Origin: Pedobacter sp. D749
Lineage (GTDB): Bacteria; Bacteroidota; Bacteroidia; Sphingobacteriales; Sphingobacteriaceae
DNA length: 64,000 bases
Reading direction: 5' to 3'
Assembly: GCF_019317285.1 (NCBI RefSeq)
Contig: NZ_CP079218.1
Span: 5,704,001-5,768,000, forward strand
Shown here one piece after another: positions 52,145 through 60,800 of the stretch. Position 1 is the stretch's first letter. Every line of letters begins with the position of its first letter. The notes beneath the pieces were generated by a model, which was not told the origin of the DNA, did not search any database, and saw only the letters and a program-made list of their open reading frames with translations. A program made the position numbers and the translations under genes.

Positions 52145-52732
52145 TTATAACTTGGCAAGCTTCTTCAACTCGTTTTCGTTAATTTTGATCTGATATTTTT
52201 GTTTTAGGCCTTTAAGCCATTTTTCTTCTAAACTTAGTTGGTAATCGGCAATTACCTCTCCTCTAACTTCGTTTAAAGGTTTATTGTAATTTTGTTGGTT
52301 TTTTGTGTAAAATTCATTTATCGCCTGCTCGTCTTCCTGTGCCTTGTTCCATATTTTTTGTTCAGAAACATTGAACATTAAAACACCTTCGCGGTATTCG
52401 TTCAACAGGAAATCATGATCTTTGCTACTCACCCCAGCTTTTTTATGTGTGGTCAATGCATCCTCATAAGTTTTAATTTCTTCCTGGTAACCAGCGTTTT
52501 TATCCAATCCCATTTCACGGGCATCTAAAACCTTAAGCTTAAAATTTATATACAAGTTTAAATAAGCCTGTAAAGTATCATACGCAGCACTAATGTTTCC
52601 GTTATGGCTTTTTTTGTATGCCCACATAAATTCTTTAGCACTTATTGATTTACCGTTTATCACAGCCACGTTTTGTGCAAACGAAAAGCTATAAATAAAG
52701 CTGAAAATAAATAGGCAATAAGCTTTCCTCAC
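52145..52732 (-). CDS. SurA_N-type protein lacking a parvulin domain
   Basis: A protein of about 195 residues from a GTG start at 52732 (the ORF can be read from 52771). A hydrophobic signal (KAYCLFIFSFIYSFSFA) leads into VAVINGKSISAKEFMWAYKKS, the start of a SurA_N-like helical domain, and the C-terminal half (IWNKAQEDEQAINEFYTKN to VIADYQLSLEEKWLKGLKQ) resembles the SurA_C helix. The catalytic parvulin domain that normally lies between them is absent. It precedes the full SurA-like gene on the same strand with a 54-base gap, so it is probably a chaperone partner. The exact start is uncertain. Confidence 0.75.
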   Translation of the reverse strand: MRKAYCLFIFSFIYSFSFAQNVAVINGKSISAKEFMWAYKKSHNGNISAAYDTLQAYLNLYINFKLKVLDAREMGLDKNAGYQEEIKTYEDALTTHKKAGVSSKDHDFLLNEYREGVLMFNVSEQKIWNKAQEDEQAINEFYTKNQQNYNKPLNEVRGEVIADYQLSLEEKWLKGLKQKYQIKINENELKKLAKL

Positions 52733-52836
52733 GCAGAGCACTCTATAAATTTTAAGGGATAAAAGTAACAATTAGCGACGCTATTATAAGATATTTAACT
52801 AATTTTAACAGAAATTATTATCCAACAAAAATACGA

Positions 52837-53490
52837 ATGGAAAACCAGGTTACCAACAATGCGAATGCTTTACGTTTATTTTTTACCGAAGAGGTTTTTT
52901 TGGTAAAGGATGAAAGCGTAGAAATTCTGCCTTTGCGTAATCCAGAGGCAGTTTCGGCTGTCGAAAATGCTTCCGTTAATGAAGTAAAAGAACCTGTTTT
53001 AAAACCAGAAATAACGCAAATTCCTGGGATTAATCCTACAAATTCTCCTAAAGTTTATCCACAAGCGCCTGAAATTCCGCATATTGTGGCCGAACCAGCA
53101 CCTGAAAAAACGTTTAAATTTTTGGGTGGAAATAAAAAATCAGTACTCATTTTAGTTAATGATAGTGAGCATGACGTAAGTACCGAACAAGGCAGAGAAC
53201 TGTTGCGGAAAATTGTTAAAGCTGTAGATTTAGGTACCCCCGATTTTGCCATCCTAAATTATTCTAATTATAAAGGAACGGATTTCGTAGAATTACGCCG
53301 GTTTTTTAAACCTGCCATCATGTTATCTTTCGGAGTAGCATTTGCAGACTTGCGACTGAACCTTACCTGGCAGAATGAAATCATCGTTCACGAAACCACC
53401 AGAATTATTTTTGCGCCTAACCTCCATCATCTCGATAGTGATTTAACCGCTAAAAAAATACTTTGGGGGCATCTGCAGAAAATTAAATAG
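52837..53490 (+). CDS. Unrecognised 217-residue protein
   Basis: No family is confidently recognised. The N-terminal third (1-95) is a proline- and glutamate-rich, poorly structured stretch. The second part (about 95-215) is a compact alpha/beta segment: KSVLILVNDSEHDVSTEQGRELLRKIVKA, PDFAILNYSNYKGTDFVELRRFF, KPAIMLSFGVAF, IFAPNLHHLDSDLTAKKILWGHLQKI. This layout recalls small replication-associated (HolD/psi-like) Bacteroidota proteins, but this is a guess. It is divergent from the SurA_N-type gene and 117 bases before rdgB. Confidence 0.6.
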   Translation: MENQVTNNANALRLFFTEEVFLVKDESVEILPLRNPEAVSAVENASVNEVKEPVLKPEITQIPGINPTNSPKVYPQAPEIPHIVAEPAPEKTFKFLGGNKKSVLILVNDSEHDVSTEQGRELLRKIVKAVDLGTPDFAILNYSNYKGTDFVELRRFFKPAIMLSFGVAFADLRLNLTWQNEIIVHETTRIIFAPNLHHLDSDLTAKKILWGHLQKIK

Positions 53491-53607
53491 CGATTTCGCA
53501 AGCGTATCAAGTATTGAGAATCAAGTATCAAGTGCCGGGATATGGCATTTTAATTCGGCTCCAAAAACCTTAAACCCTACACCTTAAGCCTTTTACCCTT
53601 CCCTAAA

Positions 53608-54180
53608 ATGAAAAAACTTGTATTCGCCACTAACAACCAACATAAAACTGAAGAAATTCGCGCTGCACTTGAAGGTAAATATGAAGTATTGAATTTAGAA
53701 GATATTGGTTGTTTGGTTGATATTCCTGAAACTGCTGATACTTTTGAAGGCAATGCAACTTTAAAAAGCAGTTATGTGGCTGAACATTTTAATTTAGACT
53801 GTTTTGCCGACGATAGTGGCTTAGAGGTAGATGCTTTAAACAACGAACCGGGCGTTTATTCTGCCCGATATTCAGGAAGTCGTGATAGCCTGGAAAACAT
53901 TCAACTGGTTTTAACTAAGCTTGAGGGGAACCCTAATAGAAAAGCAAGGTTTAAAACCGTGATTTCTTTAATGCAGGGTGGTGAAAATCACATTTTTGAA
54001 GGTACAATAGAAGGTACAATCAGAACAGGATTATCAGGTTCGAAGGGTTTTGGTTATGATCCCATTTTTCAGCCGGATGGTTACGATATTACTTTTGCTG
54101 AAATGGATATGGCAGAAAAGAATAAAATCAGTCACAGGGCTATTGCACTAAAAAAGATGTTGGATTTTTTGAAGAGATAA
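53608..54180 (+). CDS. rdgB: Non-canonical purine NTP pyrophosphatase (dITP/XTP)
   Basis: RdgB hydrolyses dITP, ITP and XTP to monophosphates, keeping deaminated purines out of DNA and RNA. The 190-residue length is typical. Motifs are LVFATNNQHKTEEI at the start, CFADDSGLEVDALNNEPGVYSARYSG (about residues 68-95) and GSKGFGYDPIFQPDG (about 147). The adjacent KISHRAIAL completes the site. It is convergent with the OstA-like gene, and a CGTCATTTCGA inverted repeat (54217-54303) lies between them. Confidence 0.97.
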   Translation: MKKLVFATNNQHKTEEIRAALEGKYEVLNLEDIGCLVDIPETADTFEGNATLKSSYVAEHFNLDCFADDSGLEVDALNNEPGVYSARYSGSRDSLENIQLVLTKLEGNPNRKARFKTVISLMQGGENHIFEGTIEGTIRTGLSGSKGFGYDPIFQPDGYDITFAEMDMAEKNKISHRAIALKKMLDFLKR

Positions 54181-54216
54181 AACTATAGACTTTCCCAGAC
54201 TATTAAATTATGATGG

Positions 54217-54303
54217 GTCGTCATTTCGACCGTAGTGGAGAAATCTTTGAACTTTTCATCAAAAGATTTCTCCATTCCGCTGCGCTTCAGTCGAAATGAC
54301 GAT
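54217..54303. repeat. CGTCATTTCGA long inverted repeat between rdgB and the OstA-like gene
   Basis: GTCGTCATTTCGACCGTAGT and CAGTCGAAATGACGA form the outer arms, with inner GGAGAAATCTTTGAA and AAAGATTTCTCC. It fills almost the whole convergent gap and could stop transcription from both sides. Confidence 0.8.
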
Positions 54304-54312
54304 CACACTTAT

Positions 54313-56733
54313 TTACATTTTACCAACTGCCTTTTTCACTTGAGCAGAATCTTTTTTCACTTGTACTGAGTCCTTTTTCGGTAGGATGGGTTTAATGCCA
54401 GAATTGGTTGCGTCTGCCTGTTTAGTTTGAGGTAATTTCTTATCTACATTTAAGCTGTCTTTTCCCAATGTATTTTTCGGTTTAACCGCTGGTGCTGATG
54501 ATTTATTTGCCGGAGTTGTGGTTTTAGCACCAGCCACAGTTTTACCTGCAATTGCTTTTGCCTTTGCTTTAGGCTTAGTTTTACCCGAAGAGCCTATGGC
54601 ATCTTTTTTTGATTTCGGACGTTCAGTCGGTTTCCATGAAAATCCTTTCAAAACATGATCTTTTGCAATCGTATTTTCGGGATTCAGCGCCCCTTCTATC
54701 CCCTTGATATAAACAATTTCTTCAATGGCATTTTCATTATCCTTAAAAAGGAACTTTATCCTGCTGCTTAGGGTTTGGTTCATTTCTTTATACACCTTGG
54801 TGCTGTCATCCTGGGTATAATAAATACTTTCGGCATTACCATCTACATAAAGGGTCTTAAATTTTCCATTCGTAAAGAAACCCGTCATTAATCTTCCTTT
54901 TATTTGATTAAACCTTAAAGAATCTTTTGGTGTATTTACTAAAAATGCGTTCCTGAATGCCTGTAAGTTATTCAGTTTTTTATTCTTGAACTGTACAAAT
55001 ATCGTGTCGCCAACTTGCTGAGAGCCTTCCGACCAGAGGATAGGGTTGCTGTAGCAACGTAAGGTAGAATCGGCACTGGTGTAGAACAGACTATCGGTTT
55101 TGGCCTGTATATTCGTTTTAAAAATTTTAACGCCGTGGTAAGCCTTGATAATACGCGTTTGAACAGTGTCTGCTGGGTTAAATTTGGTCGTGTCAGTTAA
55201 TGCTCCGGCTTTTAAATTCCCCAGAACTTTTGTTAAGCTATCTTTAGCGCCGTATTTTGTTAGCTTCTTTTGCTGGCTATCGATTTTTGTTTTTGAAATT
55301 TTCTTTACAATTGGTGAAGCCCCGTTGGTAATCTTTTTTTGCAAACTATCGATTGTGCTTTTCGATACATTTTTTGTAATCGCATTGGCTTTATCAGCCA
55401 GCTTTTTCATACTATCAGTTTTAAGTTTAGGCAGGTTTTTGATAATGGAATCGGCCTTGTTCTTTAAAAGATTATTTTTATGTAAACTATCGGGATTAAG
55501 CTTGGGCATTCCTTTGCTAAGTGAGTCTACTTTCGATTTTAAACTATCGACGCTTTTATCCTTCAGGTTAAGCAGGTCTTCCGTATCGGCATCGCCTTTG
55601 TTCTTTTTCTTTTTATCAGCCTTGCCATTTTTACGCTTATTTCTGTCTTCTTTTTGGATAGATTCAGCTTCAGGTTTATATTTTGGCTCCCCTTTTCCTT
55701 TCTTTTCTCCGGTATCTTCATCATCCTCGCCAACCTGATTGTCGGCTTTAATCGAAATTTTAGGGACTAGCTTCAAGGTTTTTTGCAGTACCATCTGCGT
55801 TTCTAAGGTATCGGCGCCCATCCATAAACTGTCTGGTCTTTTTTTATTCTTCACCATGACCGAATCTTCGGTGCCAATTCCCAGGTAAGCATTTCGGGTA
55901 ACCAATGTCCTTTGATCCAGTTTATAGTAATAGCCCAAATCGCCGAACATTTTCATCTTATCTTTCGTGTCAGAAAAAACAATGTTTTTAACCGCCTTGC
56001 CAACCCCCTGCTTACCATAGTAATATAAGCTATCGCCTTTTAAAGAACGCGTACCTTGTGTATAAAGATTTTTCTTTCCAAAAAAGGCATCTTCCGTTGC
56101 GGTATTGTATTGGCCATTCTCTGTATACAGGTTGTCATCCTTGCCCTTGATATTGGTTGGCCCATAAAAATAGGTCCATTTATCCTGGGTATTGTAGCTC
56201 ATGGTATCAGATTTGATGGTTGATTGAGGCGTTACTACCACCACATCATATTTAAAATAAGCTACGTTTCTTCCGCTAAAATAATAACCGTTTTTACTGG
56301 TAAGGGTTACATCTTTATTTACAATTTTGCCTCCACTGGTATAAGTTCCTATTTTGGTGAGTGTGTTGTAATCTAAAATATTAGTGGTTAAAGTTGAGGT
56401 TGGGTCTCTCATCACCACATTTCCTGTTAAATGTGCCTGCTTTTTATTTCCATCGTATTCGAGCTGATCGGAATAGATATCTGTATTTTCTTGATGGATA
56501 TGAACACTTCGATAAGCCTCAAAATAATTTCTTTCGCTATAAAAAATAGCGCTATCGCAAGTTAGGGTCGCATTGTCTTGTTGGAAAACCGGATTCCGTA
56601 AATAGCTTACCTTATTTTTAACATCTCCTGTTATCTTGGAAAACGAAACGATTTTAATCTTCGAAGCAGGTTGCTGGCCGAATAAAAATACTGGACTGAT
56701 TAGAAAGAGTAAAAAGACAAATAGTTTTTGCAC
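54313..56733 (-). CDS. OstA/LptA-like exported protein with long charged insertion
   Basis: An 806-residue exported protein. A signal peptide (residues 1-20, ending VFLFGQ) precedes an OstA-like N-terminal region (about 30-320) with LPS-transport beta patterns such as NATLTCDSAIFYSERNYFEA and GNVVMRDPTSTL. A lysine/aspartate/serine-rich stretch follows (about 330-520) with heptad-like units (LKSKVDSLSKGMPKL, NLPKLKTDSMKKLA, SKTKIDSQQKKL), suggesting a coiled coil. A further beta-rich region (about 535-700) and a proline/lysine-rich tail complete it. It probably acts in the envelope, perhaps in lipopolysaccharide transport. Confidence 0.8.
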   Translation of the reverse strand: MQKLFVFLLFLISPVFLFGQQPASKIKIVSFSKITGDVKNKVSYLRNPVFQQDNATLTCDSAIFYSERNYFEAYRSVHIHQENTDIYSDQLEYDGNKKQAHLTGNVVMRDPTSTLTTNILDYNTLTKIGTYTSGGKIVNKDVTLTSKNGYYFSGRNVAYFKYDVVVVTPQSTIKSDTMSYNTQDKWTYFYGPTNIKGKDDNLYTENGQYNTATEDAFFGKKNLYTQGTRSLKGDSLYYYGKQGVGKAVKNIVFSDTKDKMKMFGDLGYYYKLDQRTLVTRNAYLGIGTEDSVMVKNKKRPDSLWMGADTLETQMVLQKTLKLVPKISIKADNQVGEDDEDTGEKKGKGEPKYKPEAESIQKEDRNKRKNGKADKKKKNKGDADTEDLLNLKDKSVDSLKSKVDSLSKGMPKLNPDSLHKNNLLKNKADSIIKNLPKLKTDSMKKLADKANAITKNVSKSTIDSLQKKITNGASPIVKKISKTKIDSQQKKLTKYGAKDSLTKVLGNLKAGALTDTTKFNPADTVQTRIIKAYHGVKIFKTNIQAKTDSLFYTSADSTLRCYSNPILWSEGSQQVGDTIFVQFKNKKLNNLQAFRNAFLVNTPKDSLRFNQIKGRLMTGFFTNGKFKTLYVDGNAESIYYTQDDSTKVYKEMNQTLSSRIKFLFKDNENAIEEIVYIKGIEGALNPENTIAKDHVLKGFSWKPTERPKSKKDAIGSSGKTKPKAKAKAIAGKTVAGAKTTTPANKSSAPAVKPKNTLGKDSLNVDKKLPQTKQADATNSGIKPILPKKDSVQVKKDSAQVKKAVGKM

Positions 56734-56786
56734 ACTACAAAGTTAGTTTTTTGTTCCGAACGTTCGGAATACCAGTTAAAATTAAA

Positions 56787-56794
56787 TATTTTTG
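56787..56794 (+). promoter_or_regulatory. -7 element of tilS, four bases before ATG
   Basis: TATTTTTG is followed by GTGG and ATG 56799. It overlaps the upstream in-frame codons, so the longer ORF from 56751 is rejected. Confidence 0.5.
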
Positions 56795-56798
56795 GTGG

Positions 56799-58130
56799 AT
56801 GTTACCCGTTAAACAATTTCAGGATTTTATTGAACAGCAGCAGCTGTTTGTTCGGGCTAACAAGATTCTTTTGGCCGTAAGCGGAGGAGAAGATTCGGTA
56901 TTAATGTTGCATTTGTTTAAAGCAATAGGCATTGATGTTGGTGTGGCACATTGTAATTTCAATTTACGGGCTGATGAAGCACAACGCGACGAAAGTTTTG
57001 TTGCACTATTGGCCAAAAATTTGGAGTTACCTTTTTATGTAACGCATTTTGATACCAAAAAATATGCGGCCGAAAATAAAATTTCTACCCAGATGGCCGC
57101 ACGCGATCTCCGCTATAACTGGTTTGAAGAAATTAGAAGTAAAAAAGGCTACGATTACATTGCCCTGGCACAACATCAGAACGATGCGGTCGAAACGGTA
57201 CTCATTAATCTTACCCGCGGTACCGGTATAAGTGGATTGCACGGTATTTTACCTAAACGGGATTTACTGATCAGGCCCTTGCTCTTTTTAAACCGGCGGC
57301 AGATTGATGAGTTGGTAAAGGTTAATAATTTAGATTTTGTAGAAGATAGCTCGAACGCAAGTATAAAATACACCAGGAATAAAATCAGATTACAGGTAGT
57401 ACCGCATTTGCAGGAAATCAACCCTAATCTCGAAAAAACATTTGCTGAAAATATTGCACGCTTTGCTGAGCTGGAGACTTTTTTAAATATCCAGGTCCAG
57501 AAAATTGCAAATAAAATTCTAAATAAAAGGAATGATGGCATTTATATTCCTTTGGATGAGATTTATAAATTAAACCCGCAAAAGCTACTGCTTTACGAGT
57601 TGCTTAAGCCTTTTAATTTCGGCGAAAATGTAGTGCAGGAAATTTTAGATAGTTTAAAGGCATTAAGTGGTACACACTTTTTTAGCGCTACCCATCAAGC
57701 CATTATCAATAGAAATGATCTGGTTATTGTTGAAAAAAATATATCGGTCACTGCTAATCAATTTATCCATCCAACAACAGAAAACATTGCTTTTGCCAAT
57801 GATGAAATTTCGCTGACGTTTACCGATATGGTAGAATTCGAAATTAATTCGAATAAAGCATTTGTTAATGCCGATAAATTAATTTTTCCTTTGGTACTAA
57901 GGAATTGGCAAAATGGAGATAAATTTATTCCACTGGGCATGCGTAATCTTAAAAAGGTAAGTGATTATTTTATCGACGAGAAAGTTCCCCTACATCTGAA
58001 AAGCGTCACCCCAATTCTGGTTAACGGGAACGGTGAAATTGTTTGGATTGCAGGTATGCGGCAAGACAACCGATATAAATTAACTACAGCAACAAAAAAA
58101 GTTGCTATATTCGAACTCAAAATTAAATAA
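56799..58130 (+). CDS. tilS: tRNA(Ile)-lysidine synthase
   Basis: TilS attaches lysine to C34 of the CAU-anticodon tRNA-Ile, changing it to read AUA. The 443-residue protein has the PP-loop SGGEDSVLMLHLF (about residues 28-40), a catalytic core to about 215 and the C-terminal binding domains. It starts at MLPVKQFQDFIEQQQLF. The gene is divergent from the OstA-like gene (65 bases between start codons) and is followed directly, with no gap, by the GTG-started membrane protein gene at 58131. Confidence 0.95.
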   Translation: MLPVKQFQDFIEQQQLFVRANKILLAVSGGEDSVLMLHLFKAIGIDVGVAHCNFNLRADEAQRDESFVALLAKNLELPFYVTHFDTKKYAAENKISTQMAARDLRYNWFEEIRSKKGYDYIALAQHQNDAVETVLINLTRGTGISGLHGILPKRDLLIRPLLFLNRRQIDELVKVNNLDFVEDSSNASIKYTRNKIRLQVVPHLQEINPNLEKTFAENIARFAELETFLNIQVQKIANKILNKRNDGIYIPLDEIYKLNPQKLLLYELLKPFNFGENVVQEILDSLKALSGTHFFSATHQAIINRNDLVIVEKNISVTANQFIHPTTENIAFANDEISLTFTDMVEFEINSNKAFVNADKLIFPLVLRNWQNGDKFIPLGMRNLKKVSDYFIDEKVPLHLKSVTPILVNGNGEIVWIAGMRQDNRYKLTTATKKVAIFELKIK

Positions 58131-58619
58131 GTGGAAAGCAAATACGCCTATATCGAAAAACAATACATCGGCCGCGATTATGTGCGCATTTTCATCAGGC
58201 TAATTATGGCTGCTTTCTGTTTTGCCGCTTACGTTTACGAGCGCGATCGCGACAATACGCAAGATTTGTTCCTCGTCGTAGGCTTCGGGATTATTGGGGT
58301 TTCTATGCTTTTGCTTTTCCTTATTCAGTACAAAATTGTGGTGGATAATGGTAGCATGATCCTGGATGGCCTTTGGACAACCAAGCGTGTTAAGATCGAT
58401 CTAAATAGCATTGTTGATGTGCGTAAGGCAACTTATAGCCGTTATTTTTTCAATAATCCGGTTTACAACCTGCACACAAAAGGTACAATCCGCTTTTATT
58501 CATCGGGTAAGGATGCAGTGGTTTTAACCGATAGAGATGGCCTGGAATATTTTATTGGTACCCAAAGGCCAAATGAACTATTCCTTGTTATAAAAGAAGA
58601 AATGCGCAACCTTAAATAA
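58131..58619 (+). CDS. Small membrane protein with PH-like domain
   Basis: A 162-residue protein starting at GTG directly after the tilS stop, so the two are co-transcribed. Two membrane helices are predicted (about residues 20-37 and 45-66: VYERDRDNTQDLFLVVGFGI, ISMLLLFLIQYKIV region), followed by a beta-rich domain (VDNGSMILDGLWTTKRVKIDLNSI to LEYFIGTQRPNELF) with the alternation typical of bacterial PH domains. The function is unknown. Confidence 0.7.
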   Translation: MESKYAYIEKQYIGRDYVRIFIRLIMAAFCFAAYVYERDRDNTQDLFLVVGFGIIGVSMLLLFLIQYKIVVDNGSMILDGLWTTKRVKIDLNSIVDVRKATYSRYFFNNPVYNLHTKGTIRFYSSGKDAVVLTDRDGLEYFIGTQRPNELFLVIKEEMRNLK

Positions 58620-58778
58620 CTTTATTTCATTTTCCGTCTACTCATTTTTATATAATTGTTTCTGGTTTTGGCCCTGATGTGATACCTATCTGATGTATCG
58701 CATTGTGAAGGAAAATTAATAATCGCATCTTATTACATTATTGCAATAAACCGACACGCATTATAGATTAAAATCGGC

Positions 58779-58786
58779 TACATTTG
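58779..58786 (+). promoter_or_regulatory. -7 element of bshA
   Basis: TACATTTG matches TAnnTTTG and ends 22 bases before ATG 58809. Confidence 0.45.
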
Positions 58787-58808
58787 CGGTAACAACAATA
58801 CATTTACG

Positions 58809-59951
58809 ATGAAGATAGGAATTGTTTGCTACCCCACTTTTGGCGGTAGTGGAGTAGTTGCAACAGAACTTGGTAAAGCACTTGCTAACGAGGGACACCA
58901 GGTTCACTTTATTACTTATAGTCAGCCCGCGAGGCTCGATTTCTTTTCTTCCAATCTGTTTTATCACGAGGTATCAGTAAGGGATTATCCACTTTTTGAT
59001 TACGCCCCATACGAATCGGCGCTGGCCAGTAAACTGGTAGATGTTGTTCGGTTTGAACAATTGGATGTGTTACACGTTCATTATGCCATTCCACATGCAT
59101 CTGCAGCTTTTATGGCGAAGCAGATTTTAGCGAGTTATGGCCTTCATATTCCGGTAGTAACCACTTTACATGGTACCGATATTACTTTAGTGGGTAAAGA
59201 TCCAACCTATAAACCTGTGGTTACTTTTTCTATTAATCAAAGCGATGGGGTAACTACAGTGTCGGAAGATTTGAAAGAAGATACCTATAATCATTTTGAG
59301 ATTACTAAAGAAATTAAGGTCATCCCAAATTTTATAGATTTTTCGCGATTCAGTTTACAGGCAAAAGGACACTTTAAAAAAGCGATTGCACCAAATGATG
59401 AACGCATTTTAATCCATACCAGTAATTTCAGAAAAGTGAAACGTACAGCTGATGTGATCAGGATTTTCGAAAAAGTACAAGCAGTTATTCCATCAAAACT
59501 ATTAATGGTAGGGGATGGGCCAGAACGCGCCTATAATGAGCAGCTTTGCAGATCGTTGAATATTTGTGAAAATGTAAGGTTTTTAGGTAAGCAAGATGCC
59601 GTAGAAGAAATCCTGTCGGTTTCAGATCTTTTCTTAATGCCGTCAGAATCTGAAAGTTTTGGTTTGGCAGCATTAGAGGCTATGGCTTGTAAAGTGCCCG
59701 CAATTACCACCAATGCCGGCGGTTTACCCGAACTTAATATTGATGGCTTTTGTGGTTACATGAGCAATGTTGGTGATGTAGAATCGATGGCGGCCCATGC
59801 CATTGAAATTTTAAAAGATGATGAAACGCTTAACCGTTTTAAAGAAAATGCGTTTAAAAGGGCACAGGATTTTGATCTGAAAAAGATCCTGCCGATTTAT
59901 GTTAGCTATTATAAGGAAGTAATCGAAAACTCTTTGCAAGCTAAATATTAA
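58809..59951 (+). CDS. bshA: N-acetyl-alpha-D-glucosaminyl L-malate synthase (bacillithiol synthesis)
   Basis: BshA is a GT4 glycosyltransferase that joins GlcNAc from UDP-GlcNAc to L-malate, the first step of bacillithiol synthesis. The 380-residue protein starts MKIGIVCYPTFGGSGVVATE. HGTDITLVGKDPTYKPV, TTVSEDLKEDTY and the C-terminal ESESFGLAALEAMACKVPAIT are characteristic of BshA. Bacillithiol genes are widespread in Bacteroidota. bshB and bshC are not in the window. An ACAGAT/ATCTGT hairpin (59971-60030) follows 19 bases later. Confidence 0.93.
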   Translation: MKIGIVCYPTFGGSGVVATELGKALANEGHQVHFITYSQPARLDFFSSNLFYHEVSVRDYPLFDYAPYESALASKLVDVVRFEQLDVLHVHYAIPHASAAFMAKQILASYGLHIPVVTTLHGTDITLVGKDPTYKPVVTFSINQSDGVTTVSEDLKEDTYNHFEITKEIKVIPNFIDFSRFSLQAKGHFKKAIAPNDERILIHTSNFRKVKRTADVIRIFEKVQAVIPSKLLMVGDGPERAYNEQLCRSLNICENVRFLGKQDAVEEILSVSDLFLMPSESESFGLAALEAMACKVPAITTNAGGLPELNIDGFCGYMSNVGDVESMAAHAIEILKDDETLNRFKENAFKRAQDFDLKKILPIYVSYYKEVIENSLQAKY

Positions 59952-59970
59952 CAATAAGGCTCACTTTATA

Positions 59971-60030
59971 TTTAACCACAGATAAAAAGGATGTTTACAG
60001 ATGATAAATCCGTATTTATCTGTGGTTAAA
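59971..60030 (+). repeat. ACAGATAAA / TTTATCTGTGG inverted repeat after bshA
   Basis: TTTAACCACAGATAAA (59971-59986) faces TTTATCTGTGGTTAAA (60015-60030) across about 28 bases. It lies just past the bshA stop and could serve as its transcript end, though no T-run follows. Confidence 0.55.
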
Positions 60031-60127
60031 AAACTTAAGTATTGTATTGGGAATTCCCTGGCTGATGATCCATATTAGTAATATTTAAGAAAAGTAAACT
60101 TTCTCTAAATCAAATGATTATAAATCG

Positions 60128-60135
60128 TATCTTTG
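60128..60135 (+). promoter_or_regulatory. -7 element of the J/KTSC gene
   Basis: TATCTTTG matches TAnnTTTG about 70 bases before ATG 60206. Confidence 0.5.
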
Positions 60136-60205
60136 CAGCCTGAAACGGTTTGGAGGATAAATATTCCTAAATCATTTCGACAAAATTAAAAATAGGTTAT
60201 CCCAA

Positions 60206-60652
60206 ATGAAGAAAATAGTTGATTACAGAAAGCTTTTGAGTGTAGATAAAAATGCTGAATTAAAAGAGCTTAAATCTGTGTACCGTACATTGATGAAAGA
60301 TTGTCACCCTGATAAATTTCAGCAGGAAGAAGAGAAATTAGATGCAGAAGCCAGAAGTAAAGAAATTATCGAAGCTTACCATTTCCTGGTAAGTATTGCG
60401 CCAGAAACACGCGAACAGAATATCGAAACGTACACGCAAACTACAACATTATCGAATATTCAGGATTTTGAATACAAACAACAGGTTTTAAATATCCAGT
60501 TTTTTGATGGAAGTGCTTACGAATATTTCGATGTTCCAAAAGCAATCTATGTGAAATTGGTTAACGCCGATTCGCCAGGTCGTTTCGCCCGCAGACATAT
60601 CTTTAATGAATTCCCATACCGCAATGTAGCCAGAGTTGCAGAACCGGCATAA
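60206..60652 (+). CDS. J-domain / KTSC domain fusion protein
   Basis: A 148-residue protein joining a DnaJ-type J domain (residues about 1-70, HPDK at 34-37 in CHPDKFQQEEEKLDAEA) to a KTSC domain (about 88-148). The KTSC pattern is FFDGSAYEYFDVPKAIYVKL, SPGRFARRHIFNEFPYR. KTSC domains are associated with RNA or stress-linked proteins of unclear role. The J domain would stimulate DnaK, so it may bring DnaK to KTSC targets. The promoter is a TATCTTTG at 60128, and a good terminator follows. Confidence 0.9.
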   Translation: MKKIVDYRKLLSVDKNAELKELKSVYRTLMKDCHPDKFQQEEEKLDAEARSKEIIEAYHFLVSIAPETREQNIETYTQTTTLSNIQDFEYKQQVLNIQFFDGSAYEYFDVPKAIYVKLVNADSPGRFARRHIFNEFPYRNVARVAEPA

Positions 60653-60678
60653 TAAGCGATATTTATAATATTTAAATG

Positions 60679-60706
60679 GCTCCAATGACAATTGGAGCTT
60701 TTTTTT
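60679..60706 (+). terminator. Terminator of the J/KTSC gene
   Basis: Stem GCTCCAAT (60679-60686) / ATTGGAGC (60691-60698), loop GACA, followed by eight T. Confidence 0.85.
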
Positions 60707-60800
60707 ATTCCTTAATAGCCGATAATATTAGTTTTCTATATCGTTTGGTGCTATAAAGATACTGAGCTAAACTACCATTGAAAGGTTTAGGTAGAACGGT

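Noticed and set aside
55166..55738. 190-codon open frame antisense to the OstA-like gene
   Set aside because: It is a shadow of the lysine-rich repeat region in the opposite frame; phenylalanine/leucine-rich composition shows it mirrors AAG and AAA codons.
56751..56798. Longer start of tilS at 56751
   Set aside because: The -7 element TATTTTTG at 56787-56794 lies inside it, and the conserved N-terminus begins at 56799.
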